DNA of 64,000 bases from assembly GCF_020169415.1 (NCBI RefSeq), contig NZ_JAIULG010000014.1, forward strand, positions 1-64,000, given 5' to 3'. Origin of the DNA: Tsukamurella sp. M9C. GTDB taxonomy: Bacteria; Actinomycetota; Actinomycetes; Mycobacteriales; Mycobacteriaceae. Positions 42,601 to 52,552 of this stretch are shown here, in pieces. A program made the translations under genes and the position numbers. Under the pieces are notes generated by a model that saw only the letters and a program-made list of their open reading frames with translations, did not search any database and was not told the origin of the DNA. The number at the start of each line of letters is the position of its first letter. The stretch's first letter is position 1.

Positions 42601-43192
42601 CATCACCGCTCTGGACATGTGGGCCGGCCAGAAGGATGCACCAGTCACGAAGACTCTGGAAAAACTCCTCAAGGACGAGGCCGTGCCCTTCCTCGCCGAA
42701 CTGCGCTACAAGCCCTCGGGTCTGCGTAAGCGCGCCGAGTGGGAGAAGGTCTGGGAACTCCAGCGCCAAGAGGACGCTGGTCTGGTCAAGGCAGAGGACA
42801 TCCCCGTCCCTCCGAAGTACACCAGCGCCGACTTCAAGAAGCCATCGTATTGGCAGCATCGAGGCAAGCTCGACGTCCCCAAGGAACGATTCATCTCTTA
42901 TCCCGGCCTCGGCCGCGCCACCGACCCCACCTCCCTCCTCGGCTGGGCCGGCTGGAACCACGCCTACCAGGGGCTCGCTCTGGCTCTGATTTTCGCCGGC
43001 GACGTCTCCGACGGCGCCAAAAATGAATACGCCGTCGCCGCCATTCAATCAGGCATCAATGAAATCTTGCCTTTCGTCCGCCAGTACCACAGTTTGCCAG
43101 ACCCGGCCCTCTCGGCAAACTTGGCAGACTACCTTCAAACCCAGTTGTCCGAGATGGCGATCCATGCCAGAAAATTCTATCAGCCCAAATGA
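39662..43192 (+). CDS. pglX: BREX adenine-specific DNA methyltransferase PglX
   Basis: A 1176-residue N6-adenine methyltransferase that marks the host genome. The SAM motif is DPTCGSGH (239-246) and the catalytic motif is NPPY (378-381). About 41.2-42.4 kb, residues 510-910, is visibly lower in GC and richer in AT codons than the flanks, as expected for a variable target-recognition region. The gene is intact and carries no long homopolymer of the kind that switches pglX on and off in Streptomyces coelicolor. Confidence 0.95.
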   Translation: MTVATTSGAELNAALKPQLKVLVEDMRARLTDDEVGALAQWRATYDEARKQERTAVSWTDWSEDQLTQAAVGWLLTSVFVRFCEDNLLLGDTGVWIASPDHTLRQRALDAENSFYRSNPDASYREWLQVAFDELGAHRATEGLVDSHAAIHIFAPSSDAVQRLLEFWRATDDDGVLLWSFADPELETRFLGDLYQDLSDFAKKKYALLQTPVFVEEFILDQTMEPALNDRPLDGFKLVDPTCGSGHFLLGAFQRLLGRWRAQAPAMEPRALADKALGSIYGVDLNPFAVSIAQFRLLVAAMQASGDSSLIGLPAFTLNVINGDSLLHGPDSGGRDALDYGDAAFDKDAVVTGFAYSTEDRTKLAQFLASGQYDCVVGNPPYITVKDKALNARYREIYHYCKGTYALTVPFMERFFALAKPGDNAGWVGQITSNSFMKREFGVPLIEKFLANIDLRLVIDTSGAYIPGHGTPTVILVGRNHGAVTETVRAVLGIQGEPGAPKNPAQGTVWSSITSHTEQPGFEDQWISVTDLPISNLAVHPWSLSGGGAVELLAAINLAGSQALSETTTDIGFMAVTREDDAFDLGAPTLRRLGIEQQLQRPFVGGSSVRDWCLTEASRAMCPYGADGNAAADEPTRRALWPVRPLLRIRRALSGTQEEQGLEWWEYSQLNKRRFTSELLIAFPFVSTHNHFYLARNSAIFIRTAPVIKLPEGATEDEHLRLLGILNSSTACFWLKQNSHSKGNATAASGMPDQPWSWNWEFTGTTLKDFPLPQDLPLTRARYIDELAQRLALIQPDVATIEALVHSPSELLDEDRELRSRLISEQEELDWETYYHYGLTTENLSFPTGTGIPITAGLRSFEIVMARNIRSGIDTSKWFSHANHQHPMHADFPTDWPQAYRDLIQRRVSEIESNPFIRLLEKPEYKRRWAGESWGTKVERAVRNWLLDSLEDKSLWFTPQGTPQPLSVAELAARVETNSEFITALDMWAGQKDAPVTKTLEKLLKDEAVPFLAELRYKPSGLRKRAEWEKVWELQRQEDAGLVKAEDIPVPPKYTSADFKKPSYWQHRGKLDVPKERFISYPGLGRATDPTSLLGWAGWNHAYQGLALALIFAGDVSDGAKNEYAVAAIQSGINEILPFVRQYHSLPDPALSANLADYLQTQLSEMAIHARKFYQPK

Positions 43193-43213
43193 ATGAGATT
43201 CGAAGAGTCATAA

Positions 43214-44539
43214 ATGCCTGAAGATGACACAAGCCGATCGATGGTTAGAACTCTGCTCGAAGAGAAGGGGTTCTCGATCGTCGATGAACACAATTCTGGA
43301 ATTTTGACCATCCCTCAAGGTGAAGACACCTCGACAGCCTGGGCGCGAAGGGGAGCAATTGTAATCGACGATCACTTCGAAGAACTGGTCGAACAACTTA
43401 GGGAAAACCCGTCGCCGTTAGAAGAATTCCACGGATTTCAAACGAGCAACGGATACTTCGAATTCTACGTCGAGAATCCATCGATCCAGCTGTACCGTCG
43501 TTCTACGCCGATCTATTCAGGCAGACTCGGCAAACTGACGGCTCCGACAAATTCGGACACCTTCAACTGTCAGCATATCGCGGGTGCGCGATCTATCGAT
43601 ATGAGTCGCTACACCCAGGTCCCGGACCGCCCGTCTGCACGCCTACCTGAGCCGATCCACCTACCAGGAGCTCCTTGCGTCGAGTTGTCCTGGGGGACGG
43701 CGTGCGCGCGACTCTATTCGCCAGGAGAGTTGCGAATACGCTTCGAGCAAGATCGAAGCCAATTGCGACCAGATCTAACTATCAAGATCTTTGGAACGGA
43801 GCAACTCTCAGAGGCCGAGGCGATGAAGATCGCGTCGTCATTTCTGTACGAGCTCGCCGCCCGCAACGGAGCACTACTAGCCCTCGCACCCCGCACCGAA
43901 AACACTCAATCGCCCGCTAAGAAGCATCGAACAATTGTTGATGAGGTTCGATATCCTTCAACAAGGATCAATAGCGAGGTTTCAGAACTTTTCCAATTCG
44001 CCGAAGCGGTCAATCTCAACCGCCCACTTTCATTTCTGTCCTATTACCAAGTGCTCGAGTATTACTTCCCACTCGCAACTACCCAGGACACAGTTCGTCG
44101 GCTACGAAAGGAAATAAGAGACGTCCGTTTCAACCCCGACGCCAACGAAGACCTCTTACGCGTTGTGAAGATCGCAGGTGCATCCGCACGCGTTACAGAA
44201 GAGGAACAGTTAAAACTGCTGGTCCACGAGGTCGCCGACGAGACGCGGATACGAGAATTCGTGATGCACGAGGACGTCAGAGCACACTTCGGGAAACGTG
44301 GAAAGATAACGGTACGGCAGCCGATCAACACTGGTCAATCGATCAGTTCCGCAGCACTTCTCACCCAGGTCGCGGAACGAATATACTTCATTCGCAACAG
44401 AATCGTTCACTCAAAAGACGATCCACGCTTTGCTGATGCGCCGATTCTACTTCCTAGGAGCGGCGAAGCCGAAGCGCTCGGACCCGATATCGAGGTTGTG
44501 CGCATGCTTGCAATCGATGCAATATCATACTTTCAATAG
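43214..44539 (+). CDS. Unknown protein with C-terminal HEPN-like motif, inserted in the BREX operon
   Basis: A 441-residue protein with no recognised N-terminal family. The N-terminal half is mixed alpha/beta (SWGTACARLYSPGELRIRF), and a helical C-terminal part from about 255 ends with AERIYFIRNRIVHSKDD. R394-x4-H399 in that helix is the Rx4-6H signature of HEPN RNases, in the usual helix-4 position. GC content is clearly lower than in pglW or pglY, suggesting later acquisition. GAAGAG lies 7 nt before the ATG. It sits in the place between pglX and pglY where canonical BREX type 2 has nothing, as far as I know. It may be an accessory RNase effector or just a passenger. Confidence 0.75.
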   Translation: MPEDDTSRSMVRTLLEEKGFSIVDEHNSGILTIPQGEDTSTAWARRGAIVIDDHFEELVEQLRENPSPLEEFHGFQTSNGYFEFYVENPSIQLYRRSTPIYSGRLGKLTAPTNSDTFNCQHIAGARSIDMSRYTQVPDRPSARLPEPIHLPGAPCVELSWGTACARLYSPGELRIRFEQDRSQLRPDLTIKIFGTEQLSEAEAMKIASSFLYELAARNGALLALAPRTENTQSPAKKHRTIVDEVRYPSTRINSEVSELFQFAEAVNLNRPLSFLSYYQVLEYYFPLATTQDTVRRLRKEIRDVRFNPDANEDLLRVVKIAGASARVTEEEQLKLLVHEVADETRIREFVMHEDVRAHFGKRGKITVRQPINTGQSISSAALLTQVAERIYFIRNRIVHSKDDPRFADAPILLPRSGEAEALGPDIEVVRMLAIDAISYFQ

Positions 44540-44777
44540 TTCGAACTAGTCGCACCGCACGCACACCCGGGGTGATGCCACGAGTACATACGCACCTACG
44601 AAGGGCGGATTGGGCCAGGTACTGCCATCCTTCGCCCGATACGCCCCACCCCGCAGTGCCCGTATCAACCGTTGTCATGCGGTCTAACCGGCGCTTACAT
44701 CACAGCCCCTACGGCTCAAGGCCGTCTGGACGGATAGGCTCGACCCGACCAGCGAAAAGACGGAGTAGCGACACACC
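44540..44777 (+). promoter_or_regulatory. Intergenic gap before pglY
   Basis: This 238-bp gap is the only large one in the BREX operon, so pglY-brxHI may have its own promoter. TTGTCA near 44672 is a possible -35; no clear -10, hairpin or small ORF was identified. Confidence 0.3.
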
Positions 44778-47700
44778 ATGTTCTCAGGCCCCGGCACCGC
44801 CGCACGCACGCTGCGGGAGACGTTCTCGATCCCTGAATCGCACGGCACGAACGACTACGTGCTGCGTCTGTCGGACTCGGTCGAGCGCGGGCACATGCAG
44901 GGGACCGTCGACGCCTACGTGGTCACCCCCGCGATCGCCGAGGCCTTCGACCAGGCACTCGGCACCGTCGAAGAGGCGCTGCGGACCGGAGAGAACAAGG
45001 CCGCGTACCTGAACGGATCATTCGGCTCCGGTAAGTCACACTTCATGGCCGTGTTGTACGGAGTGCTCGGTCGTGCGTCCGAGACCCTCGCCATCACCGA
45101 CCTGCAGCCGATCATCGCCAAACACCCCCGGGCCACCGAGGCGAACCTGCTTCGGCTCACGTTCCACTTCCTCGACTCCACCACCATCGAATCCGCGCTG
45201 TTCGATCAGTACCTGCGTCAGATCGCCCAGTTTCATCCCGATGCCAGGCCGCCCGTACTCCACTCCGCCGGCGGCCTCTTCGAGGACGCCGCGCGCCTCC
45301 GCTCCGAGATGGGGGACGAGAAGTTCTTCGCCGGCCTCAATCAGGGCGAGGCGGCACCGTCGGGCACCGTGAACTGGGCGGCGCTCGGCGCGGCCACCAC
45401 CACGTGGAACGACAACACCTACGCCGAGTCCTCCGCGCCGGGGGCCCCCGCCGCGGACCGCGCGCGACTGAAGCAAGCGCTGATCGCCACGTACTTCACC
45501 AGCTTCTCGCGCAACACCGACTGGCTGCCGCTCGAGGATGGCCTCTCAGTAATCGCGGATCACGCGAAGTCGCTCGGTTACGACGGAGTCGTCCTCCTCC
45601 TCGACGAGCTCGTCCTGTGGCTCACGTTCCTCATCACCGAGCGCGAGAAGTTCAGCGCCGAGGTCCAGAAGATCACCAAGCTCGTCGAGACCAGCCGGGG
45701 GCGGCTCGCCGTCCCGATCGCCTCGTTCATCGCGCGCCAGCACGACCTTTCCAAGTGGGTCGCGGGCGGCAGCGATTCCGGTGCCACCCAGCAGGCCGTC
45801 GAGCAGGCGTTCGCGCACCAGGCCGGCCGTTTCGGCGAGGTCACCCTGGGCGACGAGAACCTTCCCTACATCGCCAACAAGCGCCTCCTCCAGCCCTTGG
45901 ACGCCGAGGCTGCCTCCGCGCTACAGGATTCGTTCGGCCGGATCGAACGCAGCCCCAAGGTGTGGGACGTGCTGCTCGACGGCGTGAACACCGACGATCA
46001 GCACCGCGGCGCTGACGCCGACGCCTTCAAACTGACCTACCCCTTCTCCCCGGCCCTCATCGCCACCCTTCGCGCCCTCTCCGGCCAGATGCAACGCGAG
46101 CGCACCGCCCTCAAGGTGATGCAGCAAATGCTGCAGGACGAGGCCGATCAGCTGACCATCTCCAACGTGATCCCCGTGGGCGACGCCTTCGACTACGTGA
46201 TCGACAGCGCGGGCGGCACCGCGATCAATGCCGCCGCCGCATCCACGTTCAAGACCGCGCGCACCCTGTGGTTGGAGAAGCTGCGCCCGCTGCTATTCCG
46301 CGAGGCCGGCGTCGATACCGACATCACCGACGGCGAGACCCCTCCAGGGCTCCGTGCCGACATCCGGATCGCCAAGACTCTGCTCATGGCCGCGATCGCG
46401 CCGAACGTGCCCGCGCTCAAACAGATCGACGCCAACCGGCTCGCCTCCCTCAACCACGGCAGCGTGATCTCTCTGATCCCCGGCGACCAGGCCACGCAGA
46501 TCCTCGGCAAGGTCAAGCGCTGGGCCGCCGAGATCCCCGAGATCAGCGTGACCTCGGACGCGAACCCCATCATCTCCGCCTCCCTCGAATCTGTCGACTA
46601 CGAACGGATCGTCAAGCGCGCCTCCGGCGAGGACACCGACGGCCGGCGCCGCGAACTCATCCGCCGGCTCCTCGCCGAGCAGTTCGGCGTCGCCGACGCG
46701 ACCGCCACCATCGACGCTGCCCGCCTCCGGCAGATCGTCTGGCGCGGGACCGAGCGCATCGTCGAGATCGTCTTCGGCAACGTACGCGACCGCGGCTACC
46801 TCTCCGACGAGGCCTTCGTCCCGCAGACGCACGGCGCGCTGCGCCTGGTGGTCGATCTCCCCTTCGACGACCCCGGCCACACCGTCCAGGAGGACCACGA
46901 CCGGATCGACGAACTCCGACGCACCGGCGACGAGGCCTTCACCATCGCCTGGCTGCCCACCTTCTTCGACGACGACACCAACCGCCGCCTCGGCCGGCTC
47001 GTGGTGCTCGAGTACCTGCTCAACGGCGAGCGCTGGGGCACCTACGCCAACGAGCTCCCGGAGGCCGACCGGTCCACCGCGAAGGCCATCCTCGAGGGCC
47101 AGCGCAGCCAGACCACCGCGCAGCTGGAGTTGGCGCTGCAGGTGGCGTACGGCGTGGTCGGTGGGGCGAAAGCGCCGGAGCCCTACCTCCGGCCCCTGCA
47201 CTCCGGGGTCAGCGTGAGCACGCCGATCGGCAACTCGCTCGGCGCCGCCGCGGAACGACTGTTCGCAGACTCCTTCGCCTCCCGCTTCCCCGAGCACCCC
47301 GAGTTCTCGCCCGAGGACAAGCTCATCGTGCGGCGTGATCTGAACGTCGTGCTCCGCCGCCTGCGGCAGGCGCAGTCGGTGCCGGACGGCCGGGTGGCTC
47401 TCGACCAGTCCGAACGCTCGACGGCGCGCCGCATCGTTGGACCTCTCGAACTGGCCCGCACCAACGAGACGCACCTCATGTTCGGCCCGGATCAGTTCAC
47501 CACCTGGCAGAACCGCATCACGCAGGAGCTGGGGCGCGCCGGGATCGACGAGGGCGGCACCGTCGAAGTGGCGGCGCTGCGGCAGGCGATTGCGAAAATC
47601 GCGGAGCGCCGCGGCCTGACGGACGACATGGTCGACCTGATCGCGGCGGTGTGGGCGACGCGGACCAAGCGGTCCTGGTTCCTGTTCAAGTCGACGGTGG

Positions 47701-48527
47701 AGGAACCCGCCGTCGGCGAGATCAAGCCTGCCATGGAGCTTCGTCTCGAGCCCCTTCCCGACCAGGCGGTGTTCGAGCGCGCCGTGCAGCGGTGGAGGAC
47801 GTGGACCGGCCAGAACCTCAGCGAGTACCTCACGGCGACGAATCTCGGCGTGTTCGGTGACGCGGTGCGCGAGTACGCGCGCTCCGAGTTCGCCGGCCGC
47901 CGCAGCTTCGTCCGCGAGCTGCAGACGTACTACGAGTACTTCGGGCTCCCCTTCAGCGAGGGCCGCGGCCCGCTCGCGGCCGATCTGATGGAACTCTTTG
48001 AAGACCGGGTACCGGGTGCCAAGAACTTGGACCTCGTTCCACTCATCGCGGACGCATTGCTCCGCGGGTCCGACATCGAGGTCTCGCAATCGCTGAGCAC
48101 CGCCGCCGACGTAGCGCAGGCGATCACGAAGTACCCCGTCACACGGTGGGACGTCCTGGTCCAGGCGCCGGGCGACACCCCGCACGGCAGCCAGGCCAAG
48201 CGGATCCTCTCCGACATCCAGCAAGCGGTGACCTCCCAGGAGTTCGCCATCGGCCTTGCCGGTGCTCTGGAGCGCGCCAATGGTCAGCGCGAGTCGTGGT
48301 TGGAGGCCCTCGCGCCGGGCCCCGTCGCCCCGCCTCCGCCGCCACCGGCACGGCCGGACCCCGACAAGATTCCACTCCCGGTCGATCCCGCTACACGGAC
48401 GTTCCAGCCGGTCACCCTTGACCTGAATGCCGACACGGAGTCGGTGTTCGAGCAGCGCCTTCAGGCGCTGCTGCGCGCCCACCCCGGAGCACGATTCCAG
48501 GTCACCATCACGCGGGTGGACGAGTGA
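44778..48527 (+). CDS. pglY: BREX ATPase PglY (BrxC/PglY family)
   Basis: A 1249-residue P-loop ATPase with Walker A GSFGSGKS at 80-87 and a Walker B-like stretch [12 protein letters not shown] around 273. Large BrxC/PglY ATPases are core to all BREX systems and are thought to assemble on DNA with PglZ and PglX. The C-terminus has a Pro-rich linker (APPPPPPAR) before a short final domain. The stop overlaps the pglZ GTG start. Confidence 0.93.
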   Translation: MFSGPGTAARTLRETFSIPESHGTNDYVLRLSDSVERGHMQGTVDAYVVTPAIAEAFDQALGTVEEALRTGENKAAYLNGSFGSGKSHFMAVLYGVLGRASETLAITDLQPIIAKHPRATEANLLRLTFHFLDSTTIESALFDQYLRQIAQFHPDARPPVLHSAGGLFEDAARLRSEMGDEKFFAGLNQGEAAPSGTVNWAALGAATTTWNDNTYAESSAPGAPAADRARLKQALIATYFTSFSRNTDWLPLEDGLSVIADHAKSLGYDGVVLLLDELVLWLTFLITEREKFSAEVQKITKLVETSRGRLAVPIASFIARQHDLSKWVAGGSDSGATQQAVEQAFAHQAGRFGEVTLGDENLPYIANKRLLQPLDAEAASALQDSFGRIERSPKVWDVLLDGVNTDDQHRGADADAFKLTYPFSPALIATLRALSGQMQRERTALKVMQQMLQDEADQLTISNVIPVGDAFDYVIDSAGGTAINAAAASTFKTARTLWLEKLRPLLFREAGVDTDITDGETPPGLRADIRIAKTLLMAAIAPNVPALKQIDANRLASLNHGSVISLIPGDQATQILGKVKRWAAEIPEISVTSDANPIISASLESVDYERIVKRASGEDTDGRRRELIRRLLAEQFGVADATATIDAARLRQIVWRGTERIVEIVFGNVRDRGYLSDEAFVPQTHGALRLVVDLPFDDPGHTVQEDHDRIDELRRTGDEAFTIAWLPTFFDDDTNRRLGRLVVLEYLLNGERWGTYANELPEADRSTAKAILEGQRSQTTAQLELALQVAYGVVGGAKAPEPYLRPLHSGVSVSTPIGNSLGAAAERLFADSFASRFPEHPEFSPEDKLIVRRDLNVVLRRLRQAQSVPDGRVALDQSERSTARRIVGPLELARTNETHLMFGPDQFTTWQNRITQELGRAGIDEGGTVEVAALRQAIAKIAERRGLTDDMVDLIAAVWATRTKRSWFLFKSTVEEPAVGEIKPAMELRLEPLPDQAVFERAVQRWRTWTGQNLSEYLTATNLGVFGDAVREYARSEFAGRRSFVRELQTYYEYFGLPFSEGRGPLAADLMELFEDRVPGAKNLDLVPLIADALLRGSDIEVSQSLSTAADVAQAITKYPVTRWDVLVQAPGDTPHGSQAKRILSDIQQAVTSQEFAIGLAGALERANGQRESWLEALAPGPVAPPPPPPARPDPDKIPLPVDPATRTFQPVTLDLNADTESVFEQRLQALLRAHPGARFQVTITRVDE

Positions 48528-51259
48528 CGAGTTCACTGCCGATCGCCGACCGCGCCGGAATCCGCGCGCTGGTACGGCAACTCAAGGCGAAGGAGTACGC
48601 ACGCGGCGCGATCGCCGTCGCGGCGCGACCGGAGTGGTCCGGTGACCCGACGCTCACCCTCGACGGACAGCGCGTCCGCGTGCGCACGGCCCCGAGCGTG
48701 CTCGCGATCCGTGACGCATTGCTGGACCGGTACGAGGTGGACTGGGTCGTGATCCTCACGGACCGTCCGGCGACGGAGATCCCCGTCGGTGTGCAGGAGC
48801 ACCTCACCGGCCGGCACACCCTCTCCCATCTGGATCCGTGGCCCGCACTGCGTGAGGCGTTCAACGCGACCAGCCAGGAGTACAGCCTGCTGGGCAACAA
48901 GAACGACGCCGCGCGGTCAGCCCTGCGCTCGCTCCCGGACGCCGTGCAACCCGCCCCCGGAGGCGTGCTCACCGGCGACCACCTCTTCGGTGCGCTCACG
49001 CGCGGCTTCGGACTCGAGGCAGACAGTGTGGCGCCCCATCGCGTGGCGCTGTGGTCGATCTCCTCCACACATGTCAGGTTCGAGTCCTGGCGGGAGAGCG
49101 CCGATCCGGTCCTGCTCGAACAGTTCAACGCCTGGCTGTCCAGACGACTCGGGGATGCCGGCCGCGCGATGACCGCCGTCTGGCGCACGCGCGGGCCGGC
49201 CGACCTCGTGCCGCTCGGCCTCGTCGCTGCGCTCACCGACGACACCCACACGGAGCACTCCGCAGCGACGGCACGGGACACTGTGGTCGTCGTCCGCACG
49301 CTGCTCGCTCAGGCGCTCGGCGTCGAGCTGACCGAACGCGAAATCCGTGCCTGGGGCACCGCCGCCACGCTCGCCGCCCAGGAGAGCGGCACGGCACCCG
49401 TGCTCCGACGCGCCACCGACCTCGTCTCGGAGTTTCGCGCCACCCCGCTCGTGGGTCGCTCGGACGTGCTCCCCGACGCGCTCCCGCACCGACTCGCTCA
49501 CTTCGCCGTAGCCCTCGACTCCGCCGTCGAAGGCGGTCCCCTCGCCGACGCCGAGGACAGTTGGGAGGCGGTCCGAGCGCACTCCTCCGCCCTCGCGGAC
49601 GGTCCCGACGCACCGCAGGACGTCCGGGTCGCCCGGTCTGCACTACGCCTCCTGCGATGGACACGCGGAGAATTCGAGTCGCCCGTCGGGCTGAGCGCCT
49701 GGCTTCTTGCGTACCGCACTGAGCTCTCCTGGGTCGATGCGGCGATCGACGAGGCTTTCGTCGGTGCAGAGGATCCCGCACTGCAGTCCGCCAACGGTCG
49801 AATCCTGGAGACGGTCCGCGCGCGGCGCGGGGCATATGACCGCGAGTTCGCCAGGGAGCTCGCGGCTTCAGCCACGCACGCCCCGTCCGATGACGCGTTC
49901 CTGCCGATCGAGAACCTGCTCGACCGCGTCGTCGTGCCACTGACCCAGCCTGCGCCGTCGACCTTCGGGGACGATCGGCAGGACCGCTCCCCCGTGCTGC
50001 TGATCGTCGCGGACGGCATGGGCTCCGCAGCGGCCAACGAGATCGTCACCGATCTCACCCGACGCAGTCCGCAGTGGCAACAGTTCACACGGGACGACCT
50101 GCCCACCTCAGCTGTCGCAGTCCTTCCCACGGTCACGCGCTTCTCCCGATGCTCGCTGCTCACCGGCGCTCTCACCGCGGGCGACCAAACCAAAGAAAAG
50201 CCCGGTTTCGCCTCGTGGCTCGAACGAAATGGGCTGCCGGCCGAACAGACTCCGCTGTTTCACAAGGCCCAGCTCGATACACTCGCTGGCGGGTCCCTCG
50301 CCCCCGAGGTGCGCGAGTCCATCAATGACACCGTCGGAACCCCCGTGGTCGCGTGCGTGCTCAACACGATCGATGACGCCCTGGACAAGTCCGATCCGAT
50401 CGGCACTGTCTGGACCGTCTCGCAGGTGCGGCACCTGGAGGCGCTGCTCGCGGCGGCCGCGACCGTCGGGCGCACCGTCGTCCTCGTCTCCGACCACGGA
50501 CACGTCGTCGAGCGGAGTGAGGCACCGTCGGTCCAGCGCGGCACCCGGACCTCCGCACGGCACCGTCCCGTCGACGAGCCGGCTGAGGCGTACGAGGTTC
50601 TCTTGACGGGCCCACGGGTTCTCGCGGACGGGAGCCAGGAGATCCTCGCCGTCGATGAACAGGTCCGGTACACGGGCAAGAAGGCCGGGTATCACGGCGG
50701 AGGGTCGCCCGCGGAAGTCACCATCCCCGTCACGATCCTCGTGAAGGGCGCCCCGCCCGCCCATCTGGAGCTGAGGCCCGGAGGCATCGAGGCGCCGCAG
50801 TTCTGGAACGGGTCGCCGGCCTCAATCATCGGTCCGGTACCGATGGCAGCACCGAAGGCACCGACCAAGCCCGCCCGGAGGAAGGCGGAGCCGAAGGGTG
50901 ACGGTCTGTTCGACCTTCCCGATGCGCCGAGCACATCACCTTCGGCACCTGTCCAAGACAGCGCCGTGGCCGCCCTTGAGGAGAGTGACCTGTTCCGATC
51001 ACAGATGCGGCTGTTCGCGCCCCGGATGAAGGCAGCGGCGGTCGGCAGCGTCATCCGAGAAGCGATCTCGCTGGGCGGCGTCCTGCCGCTCGCCCGCGTC
51101 GATGCCCTACTCGGGTCGACGTCCGCGCGCGTCGGGCGCACCGCCCCCACGCTCCTGCAGGTGTTCAACGTCGACGGCGTGGAGGCCGTCTCGGTGAACG
51201 GAACAGAGTTGGTGGTCGCTGCCGATGTTCTCTTCGAGCAGTTCGGAGTTCGACGGTGA
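48524..51259 (+). CDS. pglZ: BREX alkaline-phosphatase-like protein PglZ
   Basis: A 911-residue PglZ-domain protein, the hallmark BREX gene. Metal-site residues are visible: D497 in [10 protein letters not shown] and D657-H-G-H660 in [11 protein letters not shown], as in alkaline-phosphatase-superfamily enzymes. A Pro/Lys-rich linker follows residue ~775, then a C-terminal domain of about 110 residues. GTG start overlapping pglY (GTGA); the stop overlaps brxD (GTGA). Confidence 0.95.
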   Translation: MTSSLPIADRAGIRALVRQLKAKEYARGAIAVAARPEWSGDPTLTLDGQRVRVRTAPSVLAIRDALLDRYEVDWVVILTDRPATEIPVGVQEHLTGRHTLSHLDPWPALREAFNATSQEYSLLGNKNDAARSALRSLPDAVQPAPGGVLTGDHLFGALTRGFGLEADSVAPHRVALWSISSTHVRFESWRESADPVLLEQFNAWLSRRLGDAGRAMTAVWRTRGPADLVPLGLVAALTDDTHTEHSAATARDTVVVVRTLLAQALGVELTEREIRAWGTAATLAAQESGTAPVLRRATDLVSEFRATPLVGRSDVLPDALPHRLAHFAVALDSAVEGGPLADAEDSWEAVRAHSSALADGPDAPQDVRVARSALRLLRWTRGEFESPVGLSAWLLAYRTELSWVDAAIDEAFVGAEDPALQSANGRILETVRARRGAYDREFARELAASATHAPSDDAFLPIENLLDRVVVPLTQPAPSTFGDDRQDRSPVLLIVADGMGSAAANEIVTDLTRRSPQWQQFTRDDLPTSAVAVLPTVTRFSRCSLLTGALTAGDQTKEKPGFASWLERNGLPAEQTPLFHKAQLDTLAGGSLAPEVRESINDTVGTPVVACVLNTIDDALDKSDPIGTVWTVSQVRHLEALLAAAATVGRTVVLVSDHGHVVERSEAPSVQRGTRTSARHRPVDEPAEAYEVLLTGPRVLADGSQEILAVDEQVRYTGKKAGYHGGGSPAEVTIPVTILVKGAPPAHLELRPGGIEAPQFWNGSPASIIGPVPMAAPKAPTKPARRKAEPKGDGLFDLPDAPSTSPSAPVQDSAVAALEESDLFRSQMRLFAPRMKAAAVGSVIREAISLGGVLPLARVDALLGSTSARVGRTAPTLLQVFNVDGVEAVSVNGTELVVAADVLFEQFGVRR

Positions 51260-52545
51260 GCCCGGTCTCGCCGGTCCGGCGACGCGAGATCCTGCAGTCG
51301 CTCCGCCAGGGAACGGTGCCGGATGGCGGGCTCGATGCGCTGGCCGTCGGCATCGACAAATTCGCCGGAGCCATCGACGAGGATCTCGTCGCGGTTGCCG
51401 CCGGCGGATCCGCGTTCAAGGCAGTCCGTGGCGAGTACGGCGCGGGTAAGACGTTCTTCGCCCGTTGGGTCGAACAGCGTGCGATGGCAAGGGGTTTCGC
51501 CGTCGCCGAGGTGCAGATCAGTGAGCTGGAAACGCCACTTCACCGCCTGGAGACGGTCTACCGGCGCACGATCGAAGAACTCCGGACGTCGGCGTTCAGC
51601 AAGAGCGCTTTCCGCGCAGTGATCGACGCGTGGCTGTACGGGGTGGAGGAGGATGCTGCGGACGCACTCGGCGCCGCCGAAGCGCCCGCGGCCGAGGTGG
51701 AGAAGCTCCTCGAGCAACGCCTGGCGACGGTCGCTTCGTCCACACCGCAGTACCCGATGGTGCTGCGCAAGTACCGCGAGGCTCTGGAATCCGGCGACGC
51801 CGCCACCGCTGACGGGTTGATCGCGTGGCTCGGGGGCCAGCCCCACGTGGGCGCGCAGGCCAAACGGTTCGCCGGGGTGAAGCAGGACGTCGACCACTTC
51901 CTCGCGATGGGCTTCTTGACCGGCCTTCTGTCGGTCCTCAAGGGTTCCAGGCACGCCGGCCTTGTTCTCGTGATCGACGAGGTGGAGACGCTGCAGCGCA
52001 TGCGCCGGGACTCGCGGGAGAAGGCCCTCAATGCCCTGCGGCAATGGCTCGATGAGCTGGACTCCGGCCGCTACCCCGGCCTGTACCTGATCGTCACGGG
52101 CACGCCCGCGTTCTACGACGGCCGGATGGGGGTCCAGACGCTGCCACCGCTCGCGCAACGCCTCCACACCGACTTCGGTGACCCGCGATTCGACAATCCG
52201 CGCGCACCGCAGATCCGACTCACCGGGTTCGATATGGACAAGCTCGTCGAGGTCGGTACACGGGTGCGCGATCTGTACGCCGATGGCGCCTCCTCGCCCT
52301 CTCGGATTCTGTCGGTGTGCGACGACGCCTACCTGCGCGACCTCGCTGCCGCCGTCGCCGGCGAGCTCGGCGGCAAGGTCGGGGTCTCTCCACGGCTGTT
52401 CCTCAAGAAGTTGGTCGCCGATGTACTGGACCGGATCGATCAGTTCGAAGACTTCGATCCTCGGCGCGACTACCGCCTGACCATCGCCACCACCGAGCGT
52501 GACGAGGTCGTGCGCGCGTCGTCCGCGGACGACGTGGAGCTCTGA
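51256..52545 (+). CDS. brxD: BREX ATP-binding protein BrxD
   Basis: A 429-residue ATPase with Walker A GEYGAGKT (59-66) and Walker B LVIDEVE (D241, E242), then VTGTPAFYDG, as in BREX BrxD proteins (DUF2791). BrxD and BrxHI accompany the Pgl core in BREX type 2. GTG start overlapping pglZ; only 7 nt separate its stop from the brxHI ATG. Confidence 0.92.
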   Translation: MSPVSPVRRREILQSLRQGTVPDGGLDALAVGIDKFAGAIDEDLVAVAAGGSAFKAVRGEYGAGKTFFARWVEQRAMARGFAVAEVQISELETPLHRLETVYRRTIEELRTSAFSKSAFRAVIDAWLYGVEEDAADALGAAEAPAAEVEKLLEQRLATVASSTPQYPMVLRKYREALESGDAATADGLIAWLGGQPHVGAQAKRFAGVKQDVDHFLAMGFLTGLLSVLKGSRHAGLVLVIDEVETLQRMRRDSREKALNALRQWLDELDSGRYPGLYLIVTGTPAFYDGRMGVQTLPPLAQRLHTDFGDPRFDNPRAPQIRLTGFDMDKLVEVGTRVRDLYADGASSPSRILSVCDDAYLRDLAAAVAGELGGKVGVSPRLFLKKLVADVLDRIDQFEDFDPRRDYRLTIATTERDEVVRASSADDVEL

Positions 52546-52552
52546 GCCGTCC

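Noticed and set aside
39662-43192. Phase-variable homopolymer in pglX, as in Streptomyces coelicolor
   Set aside because: No G or C run long enough to slip was seen, and the frame is intact, so switching by this route is unlikely.
46293-48536. A 747-codon minus-strand frame opposite pglY
   Set aside because: It is the mirror of pglY coding sequence, with low-complexity composition and no motif; pglY has P-loop and family features.
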